Part shown: positions 36,637-45,817 of the stretch, piece after piece
Numbering within the stretch: position 1 is the first letter of the stretch
Layout of the letters: each line of letters begins with the position of its first letter
Source: Chitinivibrionales bacterium
GTDB taxonomy: Bacteria; Fibrobacterota; Chitinivibrionia; Chitinivibrionales; FEN-1185
Length of the DNA stretch: 64,000 bases
NCBI GenBank assembly: GCA_035516255.1
Contig: DATJAL010000031.1
Coordinates: 124,001 to 188,000 of the forward strand
Direction: 5' to 3'
Made by a program: the position numbers and the translations under genes
The notes under the pieces: generated by a model
What the model was told of the DNA's origin: nothing
The model's database searches: none
Seen by the model: only the letters and a program-made list of their open reading frames with translations

Positions 36637-39600
36637 CTATTTCAATGGCCCCACCACCCGCTCAAGCACATCGCCAAGTTCTTCTTTTGTAAATGGCTTC
36701 CTCAGCTTACCCTTGAAACCAAACGCCGGCGGGTCGGTCATCACCGGGTCTTCCGAAAAGCCGCTCGCCGCGATTGCGATGACCGCGGGGTTGATTTTCA
36801 GCAAATCCTTCAGGGTGTCCTTGCCTCCCATGCCGGCCGGCACGGTAAGGTCGAGGATGACAAGGGCGTACGGCACCGGCGAGGAAAACGCCTTTTGATA
36901 CTTTTCAACCGCTTCGGCGCCGTTTTTTGCGGGATCCGCGGTATAGCCCATGGTCTTCAGCATCTCGGCCGCCACGTCGCGAACGAAATCCTCATCGTCC
37001 ATGACGAGCACGACACCCTGGCCGCGGTGCTTTTTTATCCTTGTGGAAAGGGGCTCCGCCGCGGCGGACGGGTGCGCCGGCAGATAGATATAAAATGTTG
37101 AGCCGATGCCGAGTTCCGATTCCGCCTCGATGATGCCTTCGTGCTTCCTGATGATCGAATAAGCGGTTGCAAGCCCGAGCCCGCTTCCTTCCTGCTTGGT
37201 GGTGAAGAACGGGTCAAAAATATGCGGCAGGTGGTCCTTTGAGATTCCAATGCCGAAATCGCGGATGGAAATGCGCACATAATCGCCTTGCGCAAGAGGC
37301 GCCGGAACCGGCTGGCCTTTCGGGAAATTTTCCGCGGTCACGACCACCGATCCGCCCGTGGGCATTGCCTGCCGGGCATTGATGAGAATATTATCGATGA
37401 CTTGCCCAAATTGGTTTTCGTCAACCTCGCACGGCCAGAGGCCGTCGGGAAAACCGAAGCGCGCGCTCACGCTGGAGCCGCTCAGAACGAAATTTGTCGT
37501 GCTGGTGAGAAGGGGGGGGAGCGAGAGCGTCTTTTTGACCGGTGCACCGCCTTTCGAAAACGTAAGCAATTGTTGCGTGAGCGCGCGCGCCCTGTTGAAG
37601 ACGTCGAGCGCTTTGGACAGGTTCATGGCCACCTTGTCTGCCGCACCCGACGAATTGAACATGCGCGCGACATCGATGTAGCCGAAGATGCCGGTAAGCA
37701 GGTTGTTGAAGTCGTGCGCGATGCCGCCGGCGAGGATGCCGAGCGATTCAAGCTTTTCCACCTTCTGCATCTGCTGCTCGAACCTTTGCTGGTCCTCCTC
37801 GGCCCGTTTGCGCTCGCTGACGTCGCGGTAGTTAATGACGATACCGTTGATCGCGCTGGCATCAAGGAGGTTTTTCCCCACGCATTCGAGCCAGCGCCAA
37901 GAACCGTCGCTGCGTCTGTAGCGGAGGAATATTGGGAAGCTCTCCAAAGGATGCGCCAAGGCCCTGCCGAAGGCCTCCTGGGCCCGCACCGAGTCGTCGG
38001 GGTGAATGTTTTTAAACACGTTTGCGCCGTATCGGTCCTCCGGGGTGAATCCAAGGATTCGGGTAAGTCCGGGGCTCGAATATTTCACTGTTCCGTTTCT
38101 GTCAACAACGGCGATGCCTTCAAAGGCGTTTTCGATGAGCGTTTTAAACCGCTGTTCACTGTCCCGCAGCGCGTCCTCGGCGTGTTTCTGGCTGGTGACG
38201 TCGCGCTTGATGGAACCGAACCTGAAACCGTTTTTCGTTTTTATCGGGAACACGACCTGCTGTATGATGGCCGACGACCCGTCCGGCTTCTGTATCGGCG
38301 TTTCGAAGGGTTTCCCCAGCATGGGATTGTCACCGCTTTTGATCATTGCACGCATCATCTCCCGGATGCGTTCGTAGAAACCGCGGGATTTCACCTCAGC
38401 CGGCCGCATCATGGCCTGCACGTCCCACATCGCCTTGCCGATAACGTCGCCGCGTTTGAGGCCGGTCATTTCTTCAAGCGCCGTGTTCCATTCGGTCACG
38501 GTTCCGGTCTCGTCAATGAGTGAAAACCCTTCGAGGTTCTGCTCTATCATGGAGCGGAACTTTTCCTCGCTTTCGCGCAGGGCCTCCTCGGCATGCCGCT
38601 GCTGGGTTATGTCGCGGGTGATGGCGCCGAGCCGGAATCCGCTGTACGTTTTGATGGGAAAAATGGTCTGTTGTATGAAAGCACGGGTTCCGTTTGGTTT
38701 GACGATCTTGGTCTCGTAGGGTTTTCTCCCGCCCGGCGTCCTGCCGCTTTTGAGAACGGAGAGCATTTTTTCCCTGCGGTTGAAATGGTCGGACGCCGTA
38801 TTTTCATCCGGCCGCATCAGCGACTGCACCTCCCAGAGAGGCCTTCCCAGGACATCATGGCGCGCAAGGCCGGTGATGTCCTCAAGCGCCGCGTTCCATT
38901 CGATCACCATTCCCTTCTCGTCAATAAGGGCGAAGCCCTCGAGGTTCTGCTCGATGAGGGAACGGAACTTCTCCTCGCTTTCACGCAAGGCTTCCATTGC
39001 TTTCTTGTATTCGGTGATGTCAAGGGCGGAGGCGAGGACGCAGGGGCTGCCGGCGATCTGCACGAGTTCAGCTGACCACAAGACGGGTACGGTTCCCCCG
39101 TTTTTTCTGCCGATTTCAACCTCGATGGTGTGCAGAGACTTGGAGGCCGCGAGGTCCTTGAGCATTGCCTTGCGCGGTTCGTCGTCCCAAAGGCCGAGTT
39201 CGGCGGTGGTTTTGCCGATCAGTTCATTTTGATCGAAACCGGTGAGCTGTAACAGCTTGCTGTTGACATGAAGGAACATCCCGTCCGATTGCCGGGTGAT
39301 GGACATGGCGACCGGGCTTGAATGAAAGACCCGCGCAAACTTTTCCTCGCTTTCGCAGAGCGACGCCACGGCTTTCTTCCGCTCCGAGATGTCCCTCGAT
39401 ATCGACAAGACGGCCTTTTTTCCATCATAGTTGATATAGTGGAAATTGACCTCCACGGGGATCTTCCTGCCGTCTTTGGCAACCAGGGTACGCTCGATCA
39501 AATGGCTTCCTTTTCCGGCAAAGACCGCGGAGACCTCGCGGTTGATCGCCTCTTCCTTCTTTTCGCTTATGTCCAAAGGAGAAAGGTCGAGCAGTTCCTC

Positions 39601-39798
39601 GCGGGTGTACCCGAGCCATTTGCACAACGTGTCGTTCACCTCAAGATAACGGCCGGGAAGGCCGTCGTCACGCATCTCGAACAGGGATGAGGCGTCCCGC
39701 AGATTGTTGAAAAAAAGCTCGTATTTCTTCTGGCTTGAAAGCAGGGCTTTATTGATTGACAAGGAGGGCAGACGTGGTTTTTTTTCAGGCTTTGCCAT
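36637..39798 (-). CDS. Multi-PAS hybrid histidine kinase
   Basis: A 1053-residue soluble sensor kinase. Five PAS domains lie at roughly 25-135, 145-265, 270-405, 405-540 and 545-665. The third and fourth are close relatives (EEKFRSLIEQNLEGFALIDE versus EEKFRSMIEQNLEGFSLIDE), pointing to an internal duplication. A HisKA helix carries the phospho-acceptor in GGIAHDFNNLLTGIFGY. The ATPase domain has VIDNILINARQAMP, DFGIGI, DPFFTTK and GSGLGLAT. A C-terminal receiver domain has VMDDEDF and Asp in VILDLTVPAGMGG. No membrane segment is seen, so signals are likely intracellular (redox, oxygen or ligand). No output regulator is adjacent. Confidence 0.92.
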   Translation of the reverse strand: MAKPEKKPRLPSLSINKALLSSQKKYELFFNNLRDASSLFEMRDDGLPGRYLEVNDTLCKWLGYTREELLDLSPLDISEKKEEAINREVSAVFAGKGSHLIERTLVAKDGRKIPVEVNFHYINYDGKKAVLSISRDISERKKAVASLCESEEKFARVFHSSPVAMSITRQSDGMFLHVNSKLLQLTGFDQNELIGKTTAELGLWDDEPRKAMLKDLAASKSLHTIEVEIGRKNGGTVPVLWSAELVQIAGSPCVLASALDITEYKKAMEALRESEEKFRSLIEQNLEGFALIDEKGMVIEWNAALEDITGLARHDVLGRPLWEVQSLMRPDENTASDHFNRREKMLSVLKSGRTPGGRKPYETKIVKPNGTRAFIQQTIFPIKTYSGFRLGAITRDITQQRHAEEALRESEEKFRSMIEQNLEGFSLIDETGTVTEWNTALEEMTGLKRGDVIGKAMWDVQAMMRPAEVKSRGFYERIREMMRAMIKSGDNPMLGKPFETPIQKPDGSSAIIQQVVFPIKTKNGFRFGSIKRDVTSQKHAEDALRDSEQRFKTLIENAFEGIAVVDRNGTVKYSSPGLTRILGFTPEDRYGANVFKNIHPDDSVRAQEAFGRALAHPLESFPIFLRYRRSDGSWRWLECVGKNLLDASAINGIVINYRDVSERKRAEEDQQRFEQQMQKVEKLESLGILAGGIAHDFNNLLTGIFGYIDVARMFNSSGAADKVAMNLSKALDVFNRARALTQQLLTFSKGGAPVKKTLSLPPLLTSTTNFVLSGSSVSARFGFPDGLWPCEVDENQFGQVIDNILINARQAMPTGGSVVVTAENFPKGQPVPAPLAQGDYVRISIRDFGIGISKDHLPHIFDPFFTTKQEGSGLGLATAYSIIRKHEGIIEAESELGIGSTFYIYLPAHPSAAAEPLSTRIKKHRGQGVVLVMDDEDFVRDVAAEMLKTMGYTADPAKNGAEAVEKYQKAFSSPVPYALVILDLTVPAGMGGKDTLKDLLKINPAVIAIAASGFSEDPVMTDPPAFGFKGKLRKPFTKEELGDVLERVVGPLK

Positions 39799-40127
39799 GA
39801 TCGTTTTCCCCTTTAAGGAAGATAATCACCCTTTCCGGGTATTCAATCAGTCCTGTCCATTCCACGGGCGATTTTTTTTGTTAAAAGAAAATTCTAAACA
39901 GGGATCAGCTATAATTTTACATGATGGGCGGCGATAGTACAAAGTTTTTTCAGATATTACGATAAGCCGGTCCGCAACTATGCCATTACGTATGCCGTTG
40001 AAACGGCCCGCTGCCGGGGCAGGGAGCGATAAAACTATAAAAATCTCCGCATCCATTATTTATCTTGATAACCGCCACCGCCTTGATAAATTCTTCGCAT
40101 CTTCTTTAAACAGAAAGGGGAAGTTTC
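39799..40127. other. Divergent promoter region kinase/mscL
   Basis: A 329-base AT-richer gap between divergently transcribed genes. It should hold both promoters. TTGATA and GATAAAT words at about 40066-40092 could form a sigma-70-type promoter for mscL, but the match is loose. AAAGGGGAAG precedes the mscL ATG. No repeats or terminators seen. Confidence 0.35.
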
Positions 40128-40565
40128 ATGAATCCCATAAAAAATATCGCCGGCCTCGATCCGGCAAAAAGGGCGTTTTCGCTGGTTGACGAATTCAAGG
40201 CGTTTGCCTTCAAGGGCAACGTCATCGACATGGCCGTCGGCATCATCGTCGGGGCGGCGTTCGGGAAGATCATAGATTCGTTTGTCAAGCACATCATCAT
40301 GCCGCTCATCAGCCTGCTTCTTCCGGCGCAGCAGGACTACCTCAACTGGAAGCTCGTCATCGGGGCAAAGGTGGTGCCGTACGGACTGTTCGTCGGCGAG
40401 GTTGTGAACTTCCTCATCATCGCCGGGGTGCTTTTCATCTTCATCGTGAAATTCCTGGGGGTTCTTACCAAATCAAAGCAGAAGGAGGCGCTCGCGCCCC
40501 CGCCGTTGACAAAAGACCAGGAGCTGCTGTCGGAAATACGCGACTTGTTGCGGAATAAAAACTGA
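40128..40565 (+). CDS. mscL: Large-conductance mechanosensitive channel MscL
   Basis: A 145-residue MscL that opens under membrane tension to release solutes on osmotic downshock. The conserved first helix is FKAFAFKGNVIDMAVGIIVG followed by AAFGKIIDSFVKHIIMPL; the second membrane helix is VVNFLIIAGVLFIFIVKFL. A C-terminal cytoplasmic helix has PPPLTKDQELLSEIRDLL. It carries about 20 extra N-terminal residues (MNPIKNIAGLDPAKRAFSLV) compared with the E. coli protein. A DUF3078 gene follows after 32 bases. Confidence 0.95.
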   Translation: MNPIKNIAGLDPAKRAFSLVDEFKAFAFKGNVIDMAVGIIVGAAFGKIIDSFVKHIIMPLISLLLPAQQDYLNWKLVIGAKVVPYGLFVGEVVNFLIIAGVLFIFIVKFLGVLTKSKQKEALAPPPLTKDQELLSEIRDLLRNKN

Positions 40566-40597
40566 TGATGCGACAAAAAACCAATCGGGGAGGGAAT

Positions 40598-41491
40598 ATG
40601 AAATCCATCAAAATACTATCAATCGCTGCCGGTGCCGTCGTGCTGGCGGCAGCGGCTGCACAGGGCGACCCGTGGAAGATCGACCTGGACCTCAACCTCA
40701 CGACCGGGGTGAATTCCTACAGCGACAATTGGGTGGGCGGCGAGGCGGGATCGTTCAACTGGGGCTCACAGTTCCTCGGGATCGCGGAGAAGCAGATCAC
40801 CGCAATCACCAACACCCGGTCCACGCTTAAACTGCAATTCGGCCAGACCGCGGTGCAGAACAAGGATACCAAGCAATGGGGCGCGCCGCAGAAATCGACC
40901 GACCTCATCGATTTCGAGGAGCTGTTCCGCTTCACCCTTCACGCATGGGTCGACCCGTTCATCAGTGTGCGTGGCATCAGCGAGTTTCTTGACGGCAGCG
41001 ACACGCTTCTTACGCGTTATGTCAACCCCTGGGACGTCACCGAGGCTGTCGGCGCGAGCCGCACCTTGCAGAAGAACGACAATGTGGAATGGACCACGCG
41101 CCTCGGCGCTGCCGTGCACCAGCTGGTGGACCGCCAGCACCTCGACACCGCGACCGGCACACGCGCGACCGACGTGACCAACGACGGCGGCGCGGAATTC
41201 GACATGGACCTCAGGGCCAACAACAGGGAAAAGTGGGTGGAGTATCTCGGCTCGCTGAGGGTGTACGAAGCGCTCCTGAGCTCGAAGGCAAACGCGGCAA
41301 AGGGCACGCCCGCCGAAAACGACTGGCGATATCCGCATGTTAAATGGGAAAATACCCTGACATTGACATTTGCTAAATATCTCATGCTCAACATGTCAGC
41401 CTATGTGTATTACGACAAGGACATCAGCAAGGATGCGCGGCTGAAGGAGACGTTCGCGGCGGGCGTGACCTACGTGTATTCAAAAAAATAG
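40598..41491 (+). CDS. DUF3078-like outer-membrane protein
   Basis: A 297-residue secreted protein. The signal peptide is MKSIKILSIAAGAVVLAAAA. The early motif SYSDNWVGGEAGSFNWGSQF matches the W-x-GG signature of DUF3078, seen mainly in Bacteroidetes and relatives. Alternating strands run to a C-terminal aromatic stretch (LNMSAYVYYD, AAGVTYVYSKK), as in outer-membrane barrels. Start choice: ATG at 40598 with GGGGAGGG (40587-40594). A longer frame from 40565 overlaps the mscL stop and would bury the signal peptide. Function unknown; co-transcription with mscL suggests an envelope role. Confidence 0.82.
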   Translation: MKSIKILSIAAGAVVLAAAAAQGDPWKIDLDLNLTTGVNSYSDNWVGGEAGSFNWGSQFLGIAEKQITAITNTRSTLKLQFGQTAVQNKDTKQWGAPQKSTDLIDFEELFRFTLHAWVDPFISVRGISEFLDGSDTLLTRYVNPWDVTEAVGASRTLQKNDNVEWTTRLGAAVHQLVDRQHLDTATGTRATDVTNDGGAEFDMDLRANNREKWVEYLGSLRVYEALLSSKANAAKGTPAENDWRYPHVKWENTLTLTFAKYLMLNMSAYVYYDKDISKDARLKETFAAGVTYVYSKK

Positions 41492-41904
41492 CAGGTTCCG
41501 GATTTAATCACAGCGCCGGATGGGCAGAACACTTTTGATTCCGCCTGATAAATTTTTAAACGCCGGGTGAGGCATCTGCGGCGCTCGTGAGCGGAGCTTT
41601 TTTGCGTTGTCCTTCCCATTGCTGGTCGTCATTTCTTGACAATACTTTCCGTGGTTGACTTTTTGTTGAAGTGTTTCGCAACAACAGTTGCTCATGTGGC
41701 GCTGCTTCTGCCGGATGCATCTTCCGTGAAGATCATAGGTCCAAAAGTCAGTTGCCAGGGGAAAATTTTATTCCGGCGTTATGAACTGGACGACAGGTGA
41801 CTGCAGCGATGAGCGGTGCAGGTATCTGGTCCGCGATCGCGGTTACCGCCGCACTCTTCTGGGAATAAGAGGCGGGGGTTCTTTAGAAAAACCCTGCGGA
41901 TGAA

Positions 41905-41942
41905 AAAAAAAGGACCTCCGGCCTTTCGGCCGGAAGTCCCTT
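41905..41942 (-). terminator. Rho-independent terminator of glnA
   Basis: On the minus strand a stem GGACTTCCGGCC / GGCCGGAGGTCC with a GAAA tetraloop is followed by an uninterrupted run of T (complement of 41905-41913). It lies 112 bases after the glnA stop codon. Confidence 0.9.
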
Positions 41943-41993
41943 CCCATACAACACCACTACTCAGAATAACTGAGCAGGTCTGTTGCTTACGGC

Positions 41994-42019
41994 ACCCGCG
42001 CCGTTCGGCACGGGTGCTG
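41994..42019 (-). other. Hairpin in the glnA 3' region
   Basis: GCACCCG / CGGGTGC and GCCG / CGGC pair around a two-base loop with one C-A mismatch. There is no T-run, so it is not itself a terminator. It sits 35 bases after the glnA stop, ahead of the terminator, and may stabilise the transcript or be part of a 3'-end small RNA. Confidence 0.5.
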
Positions 42020-42054
42020 CAATCGGGTCGTCCTCGTTCGACGTTGACAAAAGA

Positions 42055-43500
42055 TCATGCGTCGAAATAGAGGTGATATTCCCACGGGTGCGGACGGAGC
42101 GACATGGGATCGACCTCGTTCTTGGTCTTGTATTCGATCCACGTGTCGATCACGTCCTGCGTGAACACGTCGCCCTTGAGCAGGTACTCGTGGTCCTTTT
42201 CCAGGGCCGAAAGCACGTCGCGGAGCGAGCCGGGCGTGTGCGGGACCTTGGCGAGTTCCTCGGGCGGCAGTTCGTAGATGTCCTTGTCGAGCGGCTTGCC
42301 CGGGTCGATCTTGTTCTGGATGCCGTCGAGACAGGCCATGAGCATCGCCGGGAAGGCCAGATACGGGTTGCACGTCGGGTCGGGGCAGCGGAACTCGAGC
42401 CGCTTGGCCTTTGCCGATTCCGAGTACATCGGGATACGGATGGCGGCGCTGCGGTTCCTGCTCGAGTAAGCGAGGTTCACCGGCGCCTCGAAACCCGGCA
42501 CCAGGCGCCGGAAGCTGTTCGTGGTCGGCGTGCAGAACGCAAGCAGCGACGGCGCGTGCTTGATGATGCCGCCGATGGCATAGAGCGCGGTCTTGGAGAG
42601 CCCGGCGTATTCGCCGCCCGCAAACATGTTCTTGCCGCCTTTCCAAATGGAAATATGCGTGTGCATGCCGCTGCCATTGTCCTGGAAGAGCGGCTTGGGC
42701 ATGAACGTGACGGTCTTTCCGTATTTCTTGGCGACATTCTTGATGCCGTACTTGTATTTGATTACCGCGTCGGCCATTTGAACAAGCGGGGCGAACTTGA
42801 TACCGAGTTCCGCCTGTCCGGCCGTGGCCACTTCGTGGTGCTGTTTCTCGCTCTCAACGCCCATTTTAAGGAGCGTGAGCATCATGTCGCTGCGGATGTC
42901 CTGCAGGGAATCGGCGGGCGGGACCGGAAAGTACCCTTCCTTGTGCCGGATCTTGTACCCGGTATTGTGCGAATTTCCGCATCCGTCAATATTCTCCGCG
43001 CGGCCGCTGTTCCAGATTCCTTCTTCGGAATCGATGTAATAATAACCGTAGTTGCAAGCCTGGCCATAGCGGATGTCGTCGAAGATGAAAAATTCTGCTT
43101 CGGGCCCGAAATAGGCGGTGTCGCCGACGCCGGAGGCCTTGAGGTACTTTTCCGCCTTGCGCGCAATGTTGCGCGGGTCACGCGAATAATCCTGGCCCGT
43201 GATGGGATCGCAAATGTCGCATATGAGCGTGAGCGTTTTATCCTTGAAGAACGGGTCGATAAACGCGGTCTCGGGCACGGGTTTAATCAGCATGTCGGAT
43301 TCATTGATGGCCTGCCATCCGCGGATGCTTGATGCGTCGAAACCGAGACCCTTTTCGAATGCGCTTTCATCAACTTCAACCGTGGGGTAGGAGAAATGCT
43401 GCCAGGTGCCCAGGAAATCAATGAACCTGAAATCGACAACCTCAATCTTCTCGGCCTTGAGCATGGCCAAGACGTCCTTGGCTGTTTTTGGACTGCCCAT
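42055..43500 (-). CDS. glnA: Glutamine synthetase type I
   Basis: A 481-residue GSI enzyme. Conserved elements: [24 protein letters not shown], the ATP-binding region around [19 protein letters not shown], the NRSAAIRIP motif near the active site and the C-terminal [13 protein letters not shown]. The segment corresponding to the adenylylation loop ([19 protein letters not shown], then [17 protein letters not shown]) retains a Tyr, so covalent control is possible. Start choice: ATG at 43500 with AAGGAG upstream; the frame from 43551 has no ribosome-binding site. Expressed from a sigma-54 promoter and ended by a strong terminator, so it is monocistronic. Confidence 0.96.
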   Translation of the reverse strand: MGSPKTAKDVLAMLKAEKIEVVDFRFIDFLGTWQHFSYPTVEVDESAFEKGLGFDASSIRGWQAINESDMLIKPVPETAFIDPFFKDKTLTLICDICDPITGQDYSRDPRNIARKAEKYLKASGVGDTAYFGPEAEFFIFDDIRYGQACNYGYYYIDSEEGIWNSGRAENIDGCGNSHNTGYKIRHKEGYFPVPPADSLQDIRSDMMLTLLKMGVESEKQHHEVATAGQAELGIKFAPLVQMADAVIKYKYGIKNVAKKYGKTVTFMPKPLFQDNGSGMHTHISIWKGGKNMFAGGEYAGLSKTALYAIGGIIKHAPSLLAFCTPTTNSFRRLVPGFEAPVNLAYSSRNRSAAIRIPMYSESAKAKRLEFRCPDPTCNPYLAFPAMLMACLDGIQNKIDPGKPLDKDIYELPPEELAKVPHTPGSLRDVLSALEKDHEYLLKGDVFTQDVIDTWIEYKTKNEVDPMSLRPHPWEYHLYFDA

Positions 43501-43578
43501 AAAGCGGACTCCTTCTGAATAAGTGGTTGGATGTATGGAAACAACGTACACGGCAGTGCACGAAGGGGGTTGAAAATT

Positions 43579-43593
43579 GCAACTTGTATGCCA
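43579..43593 (-). promoter_or_regulatory. Sigma-54 promoter for glnA
   Basis: On the minus strand TGGCATACAAGTTGC matches the -24/-12 consensus with GG-N10-GC. Predicted start near 43567, about 67 bases before the glnA ATG at 43500. It links glnA, 16 kb away from gltD, to the same regulon as the other nitrogen genes. Confidence 0.9.
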
Positions 43594-43771
43594 TTCCTAT
43601 ATTGTTGAAATAAAACGGAAATTTGAAAAATTATAGAGGATTATGGCGGATTCAGGAAAGTATCCTAGCACGAAATTGTAACATCTGGCTGACAGGTGGT
43701 ACAAAATTGTTTTAAATGATGAATGCTTGAAATAAAATATTTCAGTGAAAATACCCCACATCGGTGGCTTG

Positions 43772-45817
43772 CTATTGGTTTTGGCCGTCAGTTACATTTC
43801 CGCCATTCGCTTGCATCGCATCCAAAAACGAGTTGAGGTAATCAAGTTCCGATGAAACCCTCATCAATAAAAATTTCGCGTTGTAATCTTCCGGATCAAG
43901 CTGCAACGCCGTTTGGTAGTTGGAGATCATCTGCTCGAAAATCGCCTTGCTTTCCATAAGGTTCCGTATGATCTGAGCTTTTGATTTTCCGAAGTCCTGT
44001 TTTATCCGTAAAGTCGCTTCTTTATATTCAAGCATAAGCCCGTCAAAAACATGCCCCATGGCCTCGAAGTTTCTTTCCATCCTTTGCTTGACCGCAAGCG
44101 CGCTGTCCGGGTTCAGATTGCTGAGTTGCGGATACACGCTTTTTCTGTTTTTAATGATTGATGCAAGCTCCATGAACGGCTTTTTCTCAAGTTCGAATTT
44201 AGAGAAGATTATTCGCGGCTTATCGTCGGTGTTCACCGGCGCGCTGCCGGCAAGTTGGGCGATGGCGTCCTGATCCATGAGAAATCCGTTGAAAAAATCG
44301 TATATGGTATTGATGTTCAGCCGGACCAGGTCGTCTTTTATCTGCGTGTTCTGAAACAGTTCCTGTGCTTTGAAAAAGTCAATGGTCATGGGGCTTCTTG
44401 AGCCGAGCAGCACGGTGTGGCCGAAGGTCTTGTATCCTCCTGAGTAATACACAGCGACATAGGGAAAAACGGTATGGAACGTATTGAGGATGATCTTGTA
44501 GTCCTTCTCCAGAATGCCGTGCAGGGGGATCCACTGGCACATGATCCCCCGGTCGTTGAGCCGGTTTTTGCACAGCGCGTAGAATTCCTTTGTGTAAAGG
44601 ATCCAGCTGTCGCTGCTCGTGGGGTGCGTGGCGTCCGCGCTGATGATGTCGTAGCGCCTGCCGGTAGTGAGCACGTAATTGCGGCCGTCATTCACGATGA
44701 AATTTATTTTCGGACTGTTGAGCACGTCGTGGTTCTCGGCGGAGAAATTTTTCGCCGCGTTGAAGGCTTCCTTGCAGATCTCCACGCAATCCACGTGGGA
44801 AATGCCGGGCAGCCCCGCGATGGCACCGGCGACGATGCCGCTGCCGAAGGTCACGATAAGGGCATCTTGCGCCTGGGGGCAATACAACGCCGGCAGCAGC
44901 GCAAGAAAGCGGAAGGCCCGCATGCTGAAATAATCGGTGCTCACCTCGCCGGTGTTGTCGATGAGCAGGTATTTTTGCGCCGGCCGCCGCGTGTCCTGGA
45001 AAACGGCAGTGGTGCCGTTGACGTTTTCCTTAAGGTAAAGCAGGGTGTTCGCCGGGGGCGGATATTTGGCGCCGTACACGGGTAAAAAGGCATTCTGGGG
45101 GATGGCGATGGTGAGGAGGCACGCAAGGACAATGCAGCTTCCACTGACGGCAAGCCGCAGCGGCTTCAGTAGGCTGGCTCCCCGCAAGAGGCACGCGGCA
45201 CCTGTCAAAATATTCAAAAAACTCAGTACCGTGACGCTGTTCTGAACGCCGAAAAGCGGAATCAGAACAAATCCGCCGGCAAAAGACCCGAGCACGCCGC
45301 CGACGGTGTTGACGCCGTACGCTTCGCCGATGGATTTTCCCACCAGTGGCCGCCCGCCCGAATAGATTTTGCCGATGACGGGAAATGCGCCGCCCATAAG
45401 CATTGTGGGCAGGAGCATGGCGCAGGCAAACGAAACAAACCTGATGATGATTTCAGCGTTCCAGTTTTCCCCGAAAATTTTGCCGAGCGCAGGCATCAAA
45501 TTGTTAAGCTGAGAAATGATGGGAATGGAAAGAATGCAGAGAAGGCCTATGCCGAACTCCATGATGCCCAGAAAAAGGAGAGGGTCTTTCTTTCTGTCGA
45601 CAAACCGGGGAAACAAGTAGCCGCCAACAGTGATGCCGAAAAGAAAGGTCGAAAGCATTATTCCGAAAGAATGGATGCTGTTGTCCACGAAAAATTTGAG
45701 GATTCTAAACCATACCACTTCATACGCCATGGTGCAGAACCCTGCAAGCGCGGCGATGAGTAGGATAAACACGGCGTGTGGCGACCCGGCCTGCACGGCA
45801 ACAACTTTTCTTTTCAT
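43772..45817 (-). CDS. Spermidine-synthase-like methyltransferase-fold protein with membrane domain
   Basis: A 681-residue fusion. The N-terminal six to seven membrane helices (FILLIAALAGFCTMAYEVVW, PTMLMGGAFPVIGKIY, YGVNTVGGVLGSFAGGFVL) resemble the membrane part of fused spermidine synthases. A SpeE-like Rossmann domain follows, with ALIVTFGSGIVAGAIAGLPG, VDCVEICKEAF and ISADATHPTSSDSWILYTKE. The usual catalytic and glycine motifs are altered, so polyamine synthesis should not be assumed. A helical tail of about 100 residues ends the protein. Start at ATG 45817 with GAGGTG upstream; it overlaps the upstream membrane gene by four bases. Confidence 0.8.
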   Translation of the reverse strand: MKRKVVAVQAGSPHAVFILLIAALAGFCTMAYEVVWFRILKFFVDNSIHSFGIMLSTFLFGITVGGYLFPRFVDRKKDPLLFLGIMEFGIGLLCILSIPIISQLNNLMPALGKIFGENWNAEIIIRFVSFACAMLLPTMLMGGAFPVIGKIYSGGRPLVGKSIGEAYGVNTVGGVLGSFAGGFVLIPLFGVQNSVTVLSFLNILTGAACLLRGASLLKPLRLAVSGSCIVLACLLTIAIPQNAFLPVYGAKYPPPANTLLYLKENVNGTTAVFQDTRRPAQKYLLIDNTGEVSTDYFSMRAFRFLALLPALYCPQAQDALIVTFGSGIVAGAIAGLPGISHVDCVEICKEAFNAAKNFSAENHDVLNSPKINFIVNDGRNYVLTTGRRYDIISADATHPTSSDSWILYTKEFYALCKNRLNDRGIMCQWIPLHGILEKDYKIILNTFHTVFPYVAVYYSGGYKTFGHTVLLGSRSPMTIDFFKAQELFQNTQIKDDLVRLNINTIYDFFNGFLMDQDAIAQLAGSAPVNTDDKPRIIFSKFELEKKPFMELASIIKNRKSVYPQLSNLNPDSALAVKQRMERNFEAMGHVFDGLMLEYKEATLRIKQDFGKSKAQIIRNLMESKAIFEQMISNYQTALQLDPEDYNAKFLLMRVSSELDYLNSFLDAMQANGGNVTDGQNQ

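Larger units (their letters stand above)
41492..42054. other. Gene-free gap between DUF3078 gene and glnA
   Basis: The 563-base gap contains no supported gene. The right third holds the glnA terminator (41905-41942), a small stem CTCAG/CTGAG (41962-41976) and the strong hairpin at 41994-42019, all in the 3' region of glnA. The left part (41492-41890) shows no clear structure. Confidence 0.5.
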
